This document shows, piece after piece, positions 15,784 to 24,099 of a DNA stretch of 57,691 nt; the first letter of the stretch is position 1, and every line of letters begins with the position of its first letter. Below the pieces are notes generated by a model. That model worked only from the letters and a program-made list of their open reading frames with translations, was not told the DNA's origin and did no database searches. The stretch lies in the NCBI GenBank assembly GCA_022486585.1, contig JAKVKI010000011.1, positions 1 through 57,691 of the forward strand. The letters are read 5' to 3'. The DNA is from Megasphaera sp. Lineage in GTDB: Bacteria; Bacillota; Negativicutes; Veillonellales; Megasphaeraceae. The translations under genes and the position numbers were made by a program.

Positions 15784-17388
15784 CTAGTCTGCCATAACCT
15801 TCCCGGCCAAGTTTTCTACAGGCAGGGCTTTTTTATACGTCGTCATAAATGTATTGCAACCATCGACACCGTCCTGGTTAGGCGTACAAGTGACACTGTG
15901 AGGATGACGGAAGACCTGTTCATCCAGAAAATCCGCCAGATTTTGTCCGTTCTGTCGTTTTTTCATATATACAGCTAAAACAGCCATACCCCACGGACCG
16001 CCTTCACCAGCCGTATCCATGATGGTAATAGGCATATTGAGCGCATCTGCCAATACTTGCTGACCAATAACCGGCGTCTTGAACAATCCGCCTTGGGCAA
16101 TCATGACATCGGTTTCGATGCCTTCCTCCCGAACTAGCGTATCCATACCGATTTTCAGTGGTGCAAACGCAGCATAGAGCTGTGCCAGCATGAAATTCCC
16201 CAGTGTAAAATGACTGTCCGGCCTGCGTACAAACAGCGGTCGTCCTTGCGGAACACGGGTCACATTTTCACCAGACAAGTAGCTGTAATTGATCAAATCT
16301 CCAGCATCTTTTTGTGCTGTTGCTGCCTGATTGAAAAGGATTTCATAGAGTTTATCCGGTGCCAGCTGCAAGCCGGCACAATTGGCAAATTCGTTGAATA
16401 TAGCAGCCCAGGCATTAATATCAGAGGAGCAGTTATTCGTATGAACCATGGCGACTGGCGCCCCTTCAGGCGTCGTAACGATATCGATATCTTCATGGAC
16501 GCCGTTGAGCGGCCGGTCTAAGACGTTCATAGAAAACGCCGATGTGCCGACAGAAATATTACCGGTTCGTTTACGAACACTGTTGGTGCTGACCATGCCC
16601 GTGCCGGCATCGCCTTCAGGAGGTGCCATGACACTGCCTGCTTCCAAACGGCAGGTGCTGTCCAGCAAGGCAGCCCCTTCGTCAGTCAGCACACCTGCCG
16701 GTACGCCGGCCCGAAGGACACGAGGCAAAATGTTTTCCAAACGAATGCCGGCTGCTTTGACTTCTGCCAGACCGTCGAATATATCCACGAGGTCGCGGCG
16801 ATACGAACCGTCACCTTCCTCTATAGGGAACATACCTGATGCATCGCCTATACCCAACACATTGGAACCACTGAGCTTCCAATGGACATAGCCAGCTAAT
16901 GTCGTCAAATAGGTAATGGAACTGACGTGCTCTTCCCCGTTCAGCAGGGCCTGGTACAGATGGGCTATACTCCAGCGCTGAGGGATATTGAAATGGAATT
17001 TCTCCGTCAATATACCAGCAGCCTGACCGGTAATATTATTGCGCCAAGTACGGAAAGGCACCAGCAGCTGATCTTCTCGATCAAAAGCCAGATACCCATG
17101 CATCATGGCACTGACCCCGATCGTACCGATACGAGTCAGCGGCACATGATAGCGGCTCTGTACATCTGCTGCCAATTGACCGTAACAGGTTTGGATGCCT
17201 GTCCATACATCTTCCAGCGAATACGTCCAAACGCCATCATGCAAGGAATTTTCCCAGCCGTAACTGCCACTGGCCACAACGTGGCAATTTGCCGTTACCA
17301 GCACAGCCTTGATACGTGTCGAACCCAGTTCGATACCCAGTGCCGTTTCGCCGTTTTTAATATATTCCGCCACTTTGATTAAATCCAT
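15784..17388 (-). CDS. araB: Ribulokinase (FGGY family)
   Basis: This 534-aa kinase phosphorylates L-ribulose with ATP. It has the two-domain FGGY/ASKHA fold: ALGIELGSTRIKAVLV (phosphate-1 loop, about 15-30), GTIGVSAMMHGYLA, GDAGTGMVSTNS, and AGEGGPWGMAVLA near the C terminus. Length is like the lactobacillar AraB (about 530 aa) rather than the 566-aa E. coli type. The ATG has AAGGAGG upstream. It follows the transporter by 33 bp and precedes araD by 30 bp. Some annotators would call it xylulokinase-like; the operon argues for ribulokinase. Confidence 0.93.
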   Translation of the reverse strand: MDLIKVAEYIKNGETALGIELGSTRIKAVLVTANCHVVASGSYGWENSLHDGVWTYSLEDVWTGIQTCYGQLAADVQSRYHVPLTRIGTIGVSAMMHGYLAFDREDQLLVPFRTWRNNITGQAAGILTEKFHFNIPQRWSIAHLYQALLNGEEHVSSITYLTTLAGYVHWKLSGSNVLGIGDASGMFPIEEGDGSYRRDLVDIFDGLAEVKAAGIRLENILPRVLRAGVPAGVLTDEGAALLDSTCRLEAGSVMAPPEGDAGTGMVSTNSVRKRTGNISVGTSAFSMNVLDRPLNGVHEDIDIVTTPEGAPVAMVHTNNCSSDINAWAAIFNEFANCAGLQLAPDKLYEILFNQAATAQKDAGDLINYSYLSGENVTRVPQGRPLFVRRPDSHFTLGNFMLAQLYAAFAPLKIGMDTLVREEGIETDVMIAQGGLFKTPVIGQQVLADALNMPITIMDTAGEGGPWGMAVLAVYMKKRQNGQNLADFLDEQVFRHPHSVTCTPNQDGVDGCNTFMTTYKKALPVENLAGKVMAD

Positions 17389-17421
17389 GGAATCGTTCCT
17401 CCTTAGAAAATACTGCCCTTA

Positions 17422-18834
17422 TTATTTTGCATCGCAAACAGTCGTATTATGTTTTGTTCCCTGTGCTTCGATTTCTTCTAGTGTATGGCCTCGTGTTTCA
17501 GGAACACATTTCGTAATAAAGGCTACACCGACTAAACAAATGACACCGAAAATAGCAAAGACGATTTCCTGTGGCATCGAAGCAGTCATGATAGGAAATA
17601 ACAGACCTACGAGGAATGATCCGATCCAGTTGAACGATGAGGCCATCCCCGATGCGCGGCCGCGAATCGCTAATGGGAAGATTTCACCAACAATGACCCA
17701 GGTAAGGGGCGCCCATGTAAAGGAATAAAAGGCCACATAAATGCATAAGAAGAACACGATCATCATGGGATTCGTCCCTGGCATGATACTGTTGATGATT
17801 GCCGGCAAGATAAAGGACAGGCCCATAATCGTACCGCCGACTTTAAGCAGCGTGCGCCGATTGAATTTATCCGCAATAACCAGAAAGACGAGAGAACCGA
17901 GAACCAACAGGATGCCCTGAATGATCGGCCACATAAGTTGTGAACTGGCGGCATGGCCCGTCGCTTTTTCAACGATCAGCGGAATATAGTAGAAAATAGC
18001 GTTGGCACCTTGAAATTGCTGGAATGCGGCAACACCGATGCCGGCAATGACTAAATACCGATATTTACCATTAAAGAGGGTACTCCATGAACTTTGCTGC
18101 ATAGCCGCGTCTTCGGCTTGTACTGTTTCTTTGATCTGCTGTAATTCCGCAGAAATTTCTTCAGACGGACGGATATAACTCAAGACCTGACGAGCTGCTT
18201 CTAATTTATTATGACGAACCAGGAACCGCGGTGATTCTGGCAAATGGAGCACACCTAAGAAAAGAATGATCGCCGGAACGGCAGCTAACCCGAGCATTAA
18301 TCTCCAGGCAATGGTTTCCGGAAGGCCCTTGAGCAAATAATCAACGACGTAGGACAATAACATACCTGACACGATCATGGTCTGATTAATACCTGACAGA
18401 CGGCCGCGAAGACGAGCCGGTGCCATTTCTGACATATATGCCGGTACTAATGCAGAAGCCGCACCAACAGCAAGACCTAAGAGGATACGGACGCCGATCA
18501 AATAATATTGACCGTCATGAGGTGCAATACCTGATAATAAAGAACCAACTACGAAAATCAATGCCGAAATAAGGATCATTTTACGACGGCCTAATTTATC
18601 TGACAGCTGACCTGCCAAAGCCCCGCCAAAAATAGCACCAAACATGACTGCTGATGTAATCCAGCCAATAATACCGGCATTGCCCTGAAGGCCCCAGTCA
18701 ATTTGCAGAAATGGTAAAGCACCAGTCATAACGCCAATATCGTAACCAAATAAAATGCCACCAAAAGACCCAAAAAAATAAATAAATGCGCTGGAAATTT
18801 TCTTTTCTTGCCCAGGTACTGTGTTCGTTTCCAT
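17422..18834 (-). CDS. MFS sugar:proton symporter, probable arabinose importer
   Basis: This 470-aa protein has 12 membrane segments of the sugar porter family (AraE, GalP, XylE). Signatures are present: SDKLGRRK after segment 2, APARLRGRLSGINQ, PESPRFLVRHNK before the central loop, QQFQGANAIFYY in segment 7, and PETRGHTLEEIE at the C-terminal end. It is the first gene of the arabinose operon, so L-arabinose is the likely substrate (inference); glucose, galactose and xylose porters share the fold. Its promoter is bracketed by two operator-like sites. The ATG has AGGAGG upstream. Confidence 0.92.
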   Translation of the reverse strand: METNTVPGQEKKISSAFIYFFGSFGGILFGYDIGVMTGALPFLQIDWGLQGNAGIIGWITSAVMFGAIFGGALAGQLSDKLGRRKMILISALIFVVGSLLSGIAPHDGQYYLIGVRILLGLAVGAASALVPAYMSEMAPARLRGRLSGINQTMIVSGMLLSYVVDYLLKGLPETIAWRLMLGLAAVPAIILFLGVLHLPESPRFLVRHNKLEAARQVLSYIRPSEEISAELQQIKETVQAEDAAMQQSSWSTLFNGKYRYLVIAGIGVAAFQQFQGANAIFYYIPLIVEKATGHAASSQLMWPIIQGILLVLGSLVFLVIADKFNRRTLLKVGGTIMGLSFILPAIINSIMPGTNPMMIVFFLCIYVAFYSFTWAPLTWVIVGEIFPLAIRGRASGMASSFNWIGSFLVGLLFPIMTASMPQEIVFAIFGVICLVGVAFITKCVPETRGHTLEEIEAQGTKHNTTVCDAK

Positions 18835-18887
18835 AATACGTTTACCTCCTATTTAACAACAGTAACACATAATATAAATGAACATTC

Positions 18888-18901
18888 TGTGTTCGAACAC
18901 G
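18888..18901. promoter_or_regulatory. Operator-like site downstream of the arabinose promoter
   Basis: TGTGTTCGAACACG contains the perfect 12-bp palindrome GTGTTCGAACAC. It lies about 17 bp after the -10 box, where a bound repressor would block transcription. Confidence 0.55.
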
Positions 18902-18917
18902 ATTAATCGATGGCTTT

Positions 18918-18946
18918 ATTTTATCATCACTATTCTCATACGTCAA
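18918..18946 (-). promoter_or_regulatory. Promoter of the arabinose operon
   Basis: On the minus strand: -35 TTGACG (18941-18946), 17-bp spacer, -10 TAAAAT (18918-18923). Confidence 0.7.
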
Positions 18947-18949
18947 TAC

Positions 18950-18963
18950 TGTTCTCGTGCACA
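18950..18963. promoter_or_regulatory. Operator-like site upstream of the arabinose promoter
   Basis: TGTTCTCGTGCACA resembles the sites at 12401-12414 (11 of 14 positions) and 12298-12313. It sits just upstream of the -35 box, about 62 bp (close to six helical turns) from the downstream site. Confidence 0.5.
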
Positions 18964-19098
18964 GTTTATCATAGCTACCGGTGTTTGTATAACTTATATG
19001 CATTGTAAATGCATGGTTCCCTCTATACATGCCGATAGACTGTGTCCGATACCAGTTTATGCGTAAGTTGTTTTCACGACAGCCCTTGCAGGAAGAGC

Positions 19099-19130
19099 AT
19101 AAAAAAAAGGCGTTCCGAAGAACGCCTTAC
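19099..19130 (-). terminator. Terminator of ridA
   Basis: Arms AAGGCGTTC and GAACGCCTT around a CGAA-type tetraloop, followed on the minus strand by a run of eight T. Confidence 0.9.
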
Positions 19131-19144
19131 AACACTGGCATAAC

Positions 19145-19531
19145 TTATTTTCCGCAATACGCAACTACTTCTACTTCCACAAAAACGTCTTTCGGAAGCT
19201 TGCTGATTTCTACACAGCTGCGAGCCGGGAGATTCTTTTGGAAATATTTTGCATATACTTCATTGACAGCACCGAAGAAATTCATATTGGTCAGGTATAC
19301 TGTCGTTTTAACGACGTCGTCATACGAAAGACCTGCTGCTTCAAGAATAGCACCTACGTTTTTCATGCTTTGTTCTGCTTGAGCCGCAATACCGCCGCCT
19401 ACGATTTTTCCTTTTTCCGGATTAATGGGGATCTGACCGGAAGCAAAAAGGAAGTCACCAGCTTTGATTGCCTGTGAATATGGGCCTACTGCGCCCGGTG
19501 CTTTTGTCGTACTGATTACTTCTACTGCCAT
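19145..19531 (-). CDS. ridA: RidA family 2-iminobutanoate/2-iminopropanoate deaminase
   Basis: This 128-aa RidA (YjgF/YER057c) protein is a trimeric cytoplasmic enzyme that hydrolyses reactive imines made by PLP enzymes such as threonine dehydratase. Family marks are present: [14 protein letters not shown] at the N terminus, [14 protein letters not shown], and [12 protein letters not shown] with the conserved Arg that binds the carboxylate, followed by VFVEVEVVA. It is the third gene after ilvA and a YheO-type regulator, so the source of its substrate is encoded in the same unit. The gap to the regulator is 83 bp and may contain a weak own promoter. Confidence 0.95.
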   Translation of the reverse strand: MAVEVISTTKAPGAVGPYSQAIKAGDFLFASGQIPINPEKGKIVGGGIAAQAEQSMKNVGAILEAAGLSYDDVVKTTVYLTNMNFFGAVNEVYAKYFQKNLPARSCVEISKLPKDVFVEVEVVAYCGK

Positions 19532-19614
19532 AATACTAACATCTCCTATTCATTATATTTTAACTATATCTCTATTATAGCGCGTCATATCGCAAAAAGC
19601 GACAGACGAACCAT

Positions 19615-20289
19615 TCAATTTTGAGATAGCTGAGCCAAGTATCGATATACGGTACTATCTGCCATCCCCAAGATCCGAGCTACTTGCGGAACTGCCCGGC
19701 GAATCTTAAAAACACCATTCTTCCCTAGCAAGGTAACGACTTTTCTCTTCTCCTGCATCGTCAGGCAACCTGCATTTTTGCCCATATGCTCCAATACTTC
19801 GTCAACAGCATGTAAAATGATTTGTTCTGGCGAAGTATCTAAATATTCATTTACAGCTTGCCCCATAAAGGTACAGGGCTCACAGACCAATTGATTGTTT
19901 GGATCATGGCACGTTGGCTTGAGGATATTGATGCTGAATACACCGATAATGATGCCGTCGCCATCACGAATAAAATATTTCGACGACACGAGCTCTTCGC
20001 CATGACTATTCTTACTGTCATAGTTGACAAGAGATCGATTCATTGTCTCGCCAGCCGCACTGATGATTTTCAGAGTCAGATTAGTTAAGGGACCACCAAC
20101 ACTTCGACCGCTAATATGACCATTTCGAATAGACATAATAGAATGATCAGGAGTTCGTACATCTTGCAGCACCACTTCACATCGTGGTCCCATCACATCA
20201 GCAAGAAAGCGTACGAGAGGCACATAGGCTTGCAAAATATCGTCGGTTTCCCGTCCTTTCGTTTCGTTTACCACTATATTGTCTCCCAT
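19615..20289 (-). CDS. YheO-type transcriptional regulator (PAS-like + HTH)
   Basis: This 224-aa protein has an N-terminal YheO-like PAS domain (about 20-140: YVPLVRFLADVMGPRCEVVL, SKYFIRDGDGIIIGVFSIN) and a C-terminal helix-turn-helix (about 170-222: KIRRAVPQVARILGMADSTV, YRYL). The family includes E. coli YheO and the D-arginine regulator DauR. It lies between ilvA (15 bp upstream) and ridA, so it may sense an amino acid or 2-oxo acid of this pathway; that is inference. The annotated ATG has no ribosome site; a GTG at codon 6 (20274) has GGGAG 8 bp upstream and may be the true start. Confidence 0.82.
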   Translation of the reverse strand: MGDNIVVNETKGRETDDILQAYVPLVRFLADVMGPRCEVVLQDVRTPDHSIMSIRNGHISGRSVGGPLTNLTLKIISAAGETMNRSLVNYDSKNSHGEELVSSKYFIRDGDGIIIGVFSINILKPTCHDPNNQLVCEPCTFMGQAVNEYLDTSPEQIILHAVDEVLEHMGKNAGCLTMQEKRKVVTLLGKNGVFKIRRAVPQVARILGMADSTVYRYLAQLSQN

Positions 20290-20304
20290 TTTTAAATAGT
20301 ATCA

Positions 20305-21525
20305 TTATTTGATAGTTACATAATAGTGTTGTTCTTTTAAAATTTTCATGAGCCGTTCGACGTGTTTTTCATTAGCTGTTTCCAATTCAAATGAAACGGC
20401 AGCGTTGCCGATACTGATACCATGCTGGCTCCGTTCATGTGTAACAGATAATACGTTTGCATTCGATTCTGCAATAATAGACATCAATTTGACTAATTCG
20501 CCAGGTTGGTCAGGAATGACGGTTTCAAAGAAAACTTTACGCCACGAACGAATCAAGCCGCTATTGATGACACGTGTCATATTATTCACATCGATATTGC
20601 CGCCACTGACCAAAGCCGCTACTTTTTTATTATGGATACCGGAAATCTTGCCGCTCATCAGTGCTGCTACCGGAACTGCACCAGCCCCTTCTGCAACGGT
20701 CTTGACCCGTTCGATCAGCAACAGGATAGCCGAAGCAATATCTGTTTCATCGACTGTAACGATATCATCTACATATTTCTTACAGATTTCATACGTCACA
20801 TCACCTGGTGTCTTGACGGCAATGCCATCAGCCAAGGTGGATTGTCCGTTATACGTGATAATATGGCCTTGTTCAATAGATTCTTTCATAGAAGGCATAT
20901 TTTCTGTCTGAACACCGATGATTTTAATTTTTGGATTAACCGACTTAGCCGCTACTGCCAAGCCAGAAATGAGGCCGCCGCCGCCAATAGGTGCAACGAT
21001 GACGTCTACATCGGGCAAGTCTTGAAGGATTTCCAACGCAATCGTGCCCTGGCCGGCAATGACGTCAGGATCGTTGAACGGATGGACGAACGTATAGCCG
21101 TGTTCTTTTGTCAGTTCAACAGCCTTTTCTGCTGCTTCATCAAAAAAGTCACCATACAGCACGACATTAGCACCATAGCCGCGAGTCGCTGTAACTTTCA
21201 TGAGCGGTGCATGCTTAGGCATGCAAATCGTAGACTGACACCCATAGGCACTGGCAGCTAATGCCACGCCTTGGGCATGATTGCCGGCGGAAGCAGCAAT
21301 GACACCCTTTTCCCGTTCTTCTGGTGTCAGGGATGCCACTTTATTATAGGCCCCTCTTAATTTGAAGGAGCCTGTGCTCTGCAGGTTTTCCAGTTTCAAA
21401 TATACTTTGCAATCTGCCCGCTTACTCACTGAATTCGTGTACGACAAGCCAGTGTGCTGGGCAATACCCTTCAGGCGTTCTTGTGCTTCCTGCACCATTT
21501 TCAGCGTAACTCGATCTTCACTCAT
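20305..21525 (-). CDS. ilvA: Threonine ammonia-lyase with ACT domain
   Basis: This 406-aa PLP enzyme converts L-threonine to 2-oxobutanoate and ammonia. The PLP lysine is in STGSFKLRGAYNK (about 45-57), the glycine-rich phosphate loop is PIGGGGLISGLA, and the serine-type motif SAGNHAQGVA is intact. A single ACT-like domain (about 325-406) ends the protein. The length (about 400 aa) fits the TdcB/clostridial class with one ACT domain, not the 514-aa biosynthetic IlvA with two. The start at 21525 is set by GGAGG 8-9 bp upstream and by the promoter, whose predicted start point lies only a few bases before an earlier ATG. It heads the unit with the YheO-type regulator and ridA. It could be catabolic (tdcB) or feed isoleucine synthesis. 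Confidence 0.94.
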   Translation of the reverse strand: MSEDRVTLKMVQEAQERLKGIAQHTGLSYTNSVSKRADCKVYLKLENLQSTGSFKLRGAYNKVASLTPEEREKGVIAASAGNHAQGVALAASAYGCQSTICMPKHAPLMKVTATRGYGANVVLYGDFFDEAAEKAVELTKEHGYTFVHPFNDPDVIAGQGTIALEILQDLPDVDVIVAPIGGGGLISGLAVAAKSVNPKIKIIGVQTENMPSMKESIEQGHIITYNGQSTLADGIAVKTPGDVTYEICKKYVDDIVTVDETDIASAILLLIERVKTVAEGAGAVPVAALMSGKISGIHNKKVAALVSGGNIDVNNMTRVINSGLIRSWRKVFFETVIPDQPGELVKLMSIIAESNANVLSVTHERSQHGISIGNAAVSFELETANEKHVERLMKILKEQHYYVTIK

Positions 21526-21603
21526 ATTGCTTCCTCCATTGAAATAGGTACGTTCCCCAATAATCGCATGATGTATTTCGTATAAAAGCATCCTTACACC
21601 TTT

Positions 21604-21632
21604 ACTATACCGCTTTATATGTCCACTGTCAA
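21604..21632 (-). promoter_or_regulatory. ilvA promoter
   Basis: On the minus strand: -35 TTGACA (21627-21632), 17-bp spacer, -10 TATAGT (21604-21609). The leader would be about 70 nt. Confidence 0.8.
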
Positions 21633-21859
21633 AGGATTTTTACTGCATATTTTTCTAAACTTTATAGAAGGAATATTTTATTATTTTTATTATTTTTGAT
21701 GTTTTCATATAATTTAACGCGAGATCAATATGATCCTTAATATTTTTATATCAGTTTTCATTTATGTCTCTTGTAAGAGCACATTCCGTTTTCGACAATA
21801 GATATATGCTATTTTCGTATACATAGTAACCATCTATATGTCAGTCGTCATTGCAGTAA
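21633..21859. other. AT-rich intergenic stretch
   Basis: No gene or recognisable RNA structure is seen between the ilvA promoter and the nadC terminator. Confidence 0.4.
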
Positions 21860-21892
21860 AGCCGGCATGCGTTCAATGAACACATGCCGGCT
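21860..21892 (-). terminator. Probable terminator of the nad operon
   Basis: Arms AGCCGGCATG and CATGCCGGCT around an inner TTCA/TGAA stem. The T run on the minus strand is short, so efficiency is uncertain. Confidence 0.65.
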
Positions 21893-21921
21893 CTTATGTT
21901 ACAACCGCCCCTACAGCCCTA

Positions 21922-22773
21922 TCAAATCTGATGCAAATGCTTTAATGATAAATCTAAAATCGGTGCAGAATGGGTCAGGGCACCACTGGAAATGTAATCA
22001 ATGCCTGTATCTGCTAATACGGCAATATTCTCTGCCGTGACATTGCCGGAACATTCTGTTTCCGCACGGCCTGCAATGATTTGAACTGCTTGCTTCATCA
22101 TATCATGGGACATGTTATCCAGCATAATGATATCTGCACCAGCAGCAACTGCTTCCCTCACCATATCCAATGTCTCTGTTTCTACTTCGATCTTACGGAC
22201 AAACGGCGCATAGGCTTTAGCCCTTTGGATAGCCTTCGTAACACTGCCGGCAGCACCAATATGATTATCCTTGAGAAGGATACCGTCCGATAAATTGTAC
22301 CGATGGTTGCAACCACCGCCTACAGTAACAGCATATTTTTCAAACACACGCATATTAGGTGTCGTCTTGCGCGTATCTAGCAAGCGCACGCCTGTCCCCT
22401 CCAGAAGACGTACGACACGACGCGTATACGTGGCAATGCCGCTCATGCGCTGCAAGTAATTCAATGCCACTCGTTCGCCAGACAAGAGAGTCCGTATGCT
22501 GCCCTGCAGGACAGCCAGGCGCTGTCCTTGTTTTACGTCGTCGCCATCGGCGGCTTCCCAGGTAATATGCACAGTCTCATCCAGCAAGGTGAACACCCGG
22601 GCAAATACGTCTAAGCCCGCTATGACACCTTCCTGTTTGCACAGCAACTCCACTTCTCCGCAGCAGTCTGCCGGCATGATCGCATTGGTCGATACATCTT
22701 CACTGGTAATATCTTCTCGCAACGCCGATAACAGCAACGGGTCTGCCTGCAATTTCATAGTGATCTGATTCAT
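21922..22773 (-). CDS. nadC: Nicotinate-nucleotide pyrophosphorylase (carboxylating)
   Basis: This 283-aa enzyme condenses quinolinate with PRPP to nicotinate mononucleotide, the third step of de novo NAD synthesis. Family segments are visible: DITSEDVSTNAI at the N terminus, RMSGIATYTRRVV, LLDTRKTTPNMRVFEKYAV (active-site Arg/Lys), GGCNHRYNLSDGILLKDNH and ADIIMLDNMS. Length is typical. Its ATG overlaps the nadB stop codon by 4 bp, indicating translational coupling. Confidence 0.97.
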   Translation of the reverse strand: MNQITMKLQADPLLLSALREDITSEDVSTNAIMPADCCGEVELLCKQEGVIAGLDVFARVFTLLDETVHITWEAADGDDVKQGQRLAVLQGSIRTLLSGERVALNYLQRMSGIATYTRRVVRLLEGTGVRLLDTRKTTPNMRVFEKYAVTVGGGCNHRYNLSDGILLKDNHIGAAGSVTKAIQRAKAYAPFVRKIEVETETLDMVREAVAAGADIIMLDNMSHDMMKQAVQIIAGRAETECSGNVTAENIAVLADTGIDYISSGALTHSAPILDLSLKHLHQI

Positions 22774-24086
22774 ATGGCACGCTGCTCCTTTTCCATTTCT
22801 TGTAATATTTCAGCCTTATACCGTTGTTGCAGCGTTTCCTCCTGCAAGCGCAGTTTCTTTTCAGTCTCTTCATACAGTGCAGTGAAGACAGCGTCGTTGC
22901 AGCCAGGATTGTCCTGGTCAAACCACGGTGCCATATGTTCTGCCGCTCGTTTGCCAAAAACCAGGCTTTCCAGCAAGGAATTACTAGCTAAACGATTTCT
23001 GCCATGGACACCATTGCAACTCGTTTCCCCTACTGCATAGAGATTTTCCATGGTCGTGCGGCTATGGCAATCCACATGGATGCCGCCCATAAAATAATGT
23101 TGTGCCGGCACGACTGGAACCCAATCGGTCGTACAATCGATACCCTCTTCCAGGCATCGTTCATAAATATGGGGAAAATGCTGATATATGAGATCTTTGC
23201 CAAGAACCGTCATATCGAGCCATACAAACGGTCTGTCATCTTTTTCCATCTGCTTGTGGATTGCTGCTGTCATGACATCCCGAGGCAGTACTTCATTGGC
23301 GAACCGCAGCCCATCTTTGCCTCGCAATTTAGCGCCTTCGCCGCGGACAGATTCGGAAATGAGGAAACTTCGTCCCGGTTCCTTGGAATACAGTGACGTC
23401 GGATGGATCTGGACATAACTGATATGTTCCAATTCGATGTTGTGATTCAGCGCAATCGCCAAGGCATCGCCCGTTAAATGAGGATAGTTCGTCGAGGTCT
23501 TATACAAACCGCCAACACCGCCGCTGGCCAAAATAGTCTGTCCTGCTTCGACAGCTGCGTATTGCCCATCTGCTTTCCGCACTGCTATGCCCAGACAGCG
23601 ATTATTTTCTTCAATAATATCCAGCATCGTCGTGTAGTCGAGAATGGTAATATTAGGTCGTTCTTGAACTGCTGCCAAAAGCTTGCTTGTAATCTCCTTG
23701 CCCGTAATATCTTCATGGAACAGGATACGCGGTTTGGAATGACAGCCTTCACGCGTATAAGCCAGCTTGCCGTCTGTCGTCCTGGCAAAATCAACACCGT
23801 ACGCAATGAGCTCTTCAATGACTGGACGAGAAGACCGAATCATAATATCCACTGATTCCTTGCGGTTCTCATAATGACCGGCTTTAAGCGTATCTTCCAT
23901 AAAACTGTCATAGTCCTGTTGATCATGGAGAACACAAATACCGCCTTGCGCTAAAAAAGAATCGCTGTGTTCGATTTCATCTTTCGTAATCATCAGCACC
24001 TGCAGCTCCCTTGGCAAATGAAGGGCTGCAAAGAGACCGCTAGCACCTGTACCGACAATAACTACATCTGTTTTCATGGTATCCAT
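22770..24086 (-). CDS. nadB: L-aspartate oxidase, short form
   Basis: This 438-aa FAD enzyme oxidises L-aspartate to iminoaspartate, the first step of NAD synthesis. The FAD-binding start VVIVGTGASGLFAAL (about 8-22), SDSFLAQGGI, the catalytic region ISESVRGEGAKLR and HYFMGGIHVD, and the flavin site VGETSCNGVHGRNRLASNSL are intact. It is about 100 residues shorter than the E. coli or B. subtilis enzymes (about 535 aa) because the C-terminal helical domain is reduced to a short tail; similar short forms are known in clostridia. In anaerobes fumarate can be the electron acceptor. It follows nadA by about 13 bp and overlaps nadC. Confidence 0.95.
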   Translation of the reverse strand: MDTMKTDVVIVGTGASGLFAALHLPRELQVLMITKDEIEHSDSFLAQGGICVLHDQQDYDSFMEDTLKAGHYENRKESVDIMIRSSRPVIEELIAYGVDFARTTDGKLAYTREGCHSKPRILFHEDITGKEITSKLLAAVQERPNITILDYTTMLDIIEENNRCLGIAVRKADGQYAAVEAGQTILASGGVGGLYKTSTNYPHLTGDALAIALNHNIELEHISYVQIHPTSLYSKEPGRSFLISESVRGEGAKLRGKDGLRFANEVLPRDVMTAAIHKQMEKDDRPFVWLDMTVLGKDLIYQHFPHIYERCLEEGIDCTTDWVPVVPAQHYFMGGIHVDCHSRTTMENLYAVGETSCNGVHGRNRLASNSLLESLVFGKRAAEHMAPWFDQDNPGCNDAVFTALYEETEKKLRLQEETLQQRYKAEILQEMEKEQRAI

Positions 24087-24099
24087 TTACTTCGTCTCC

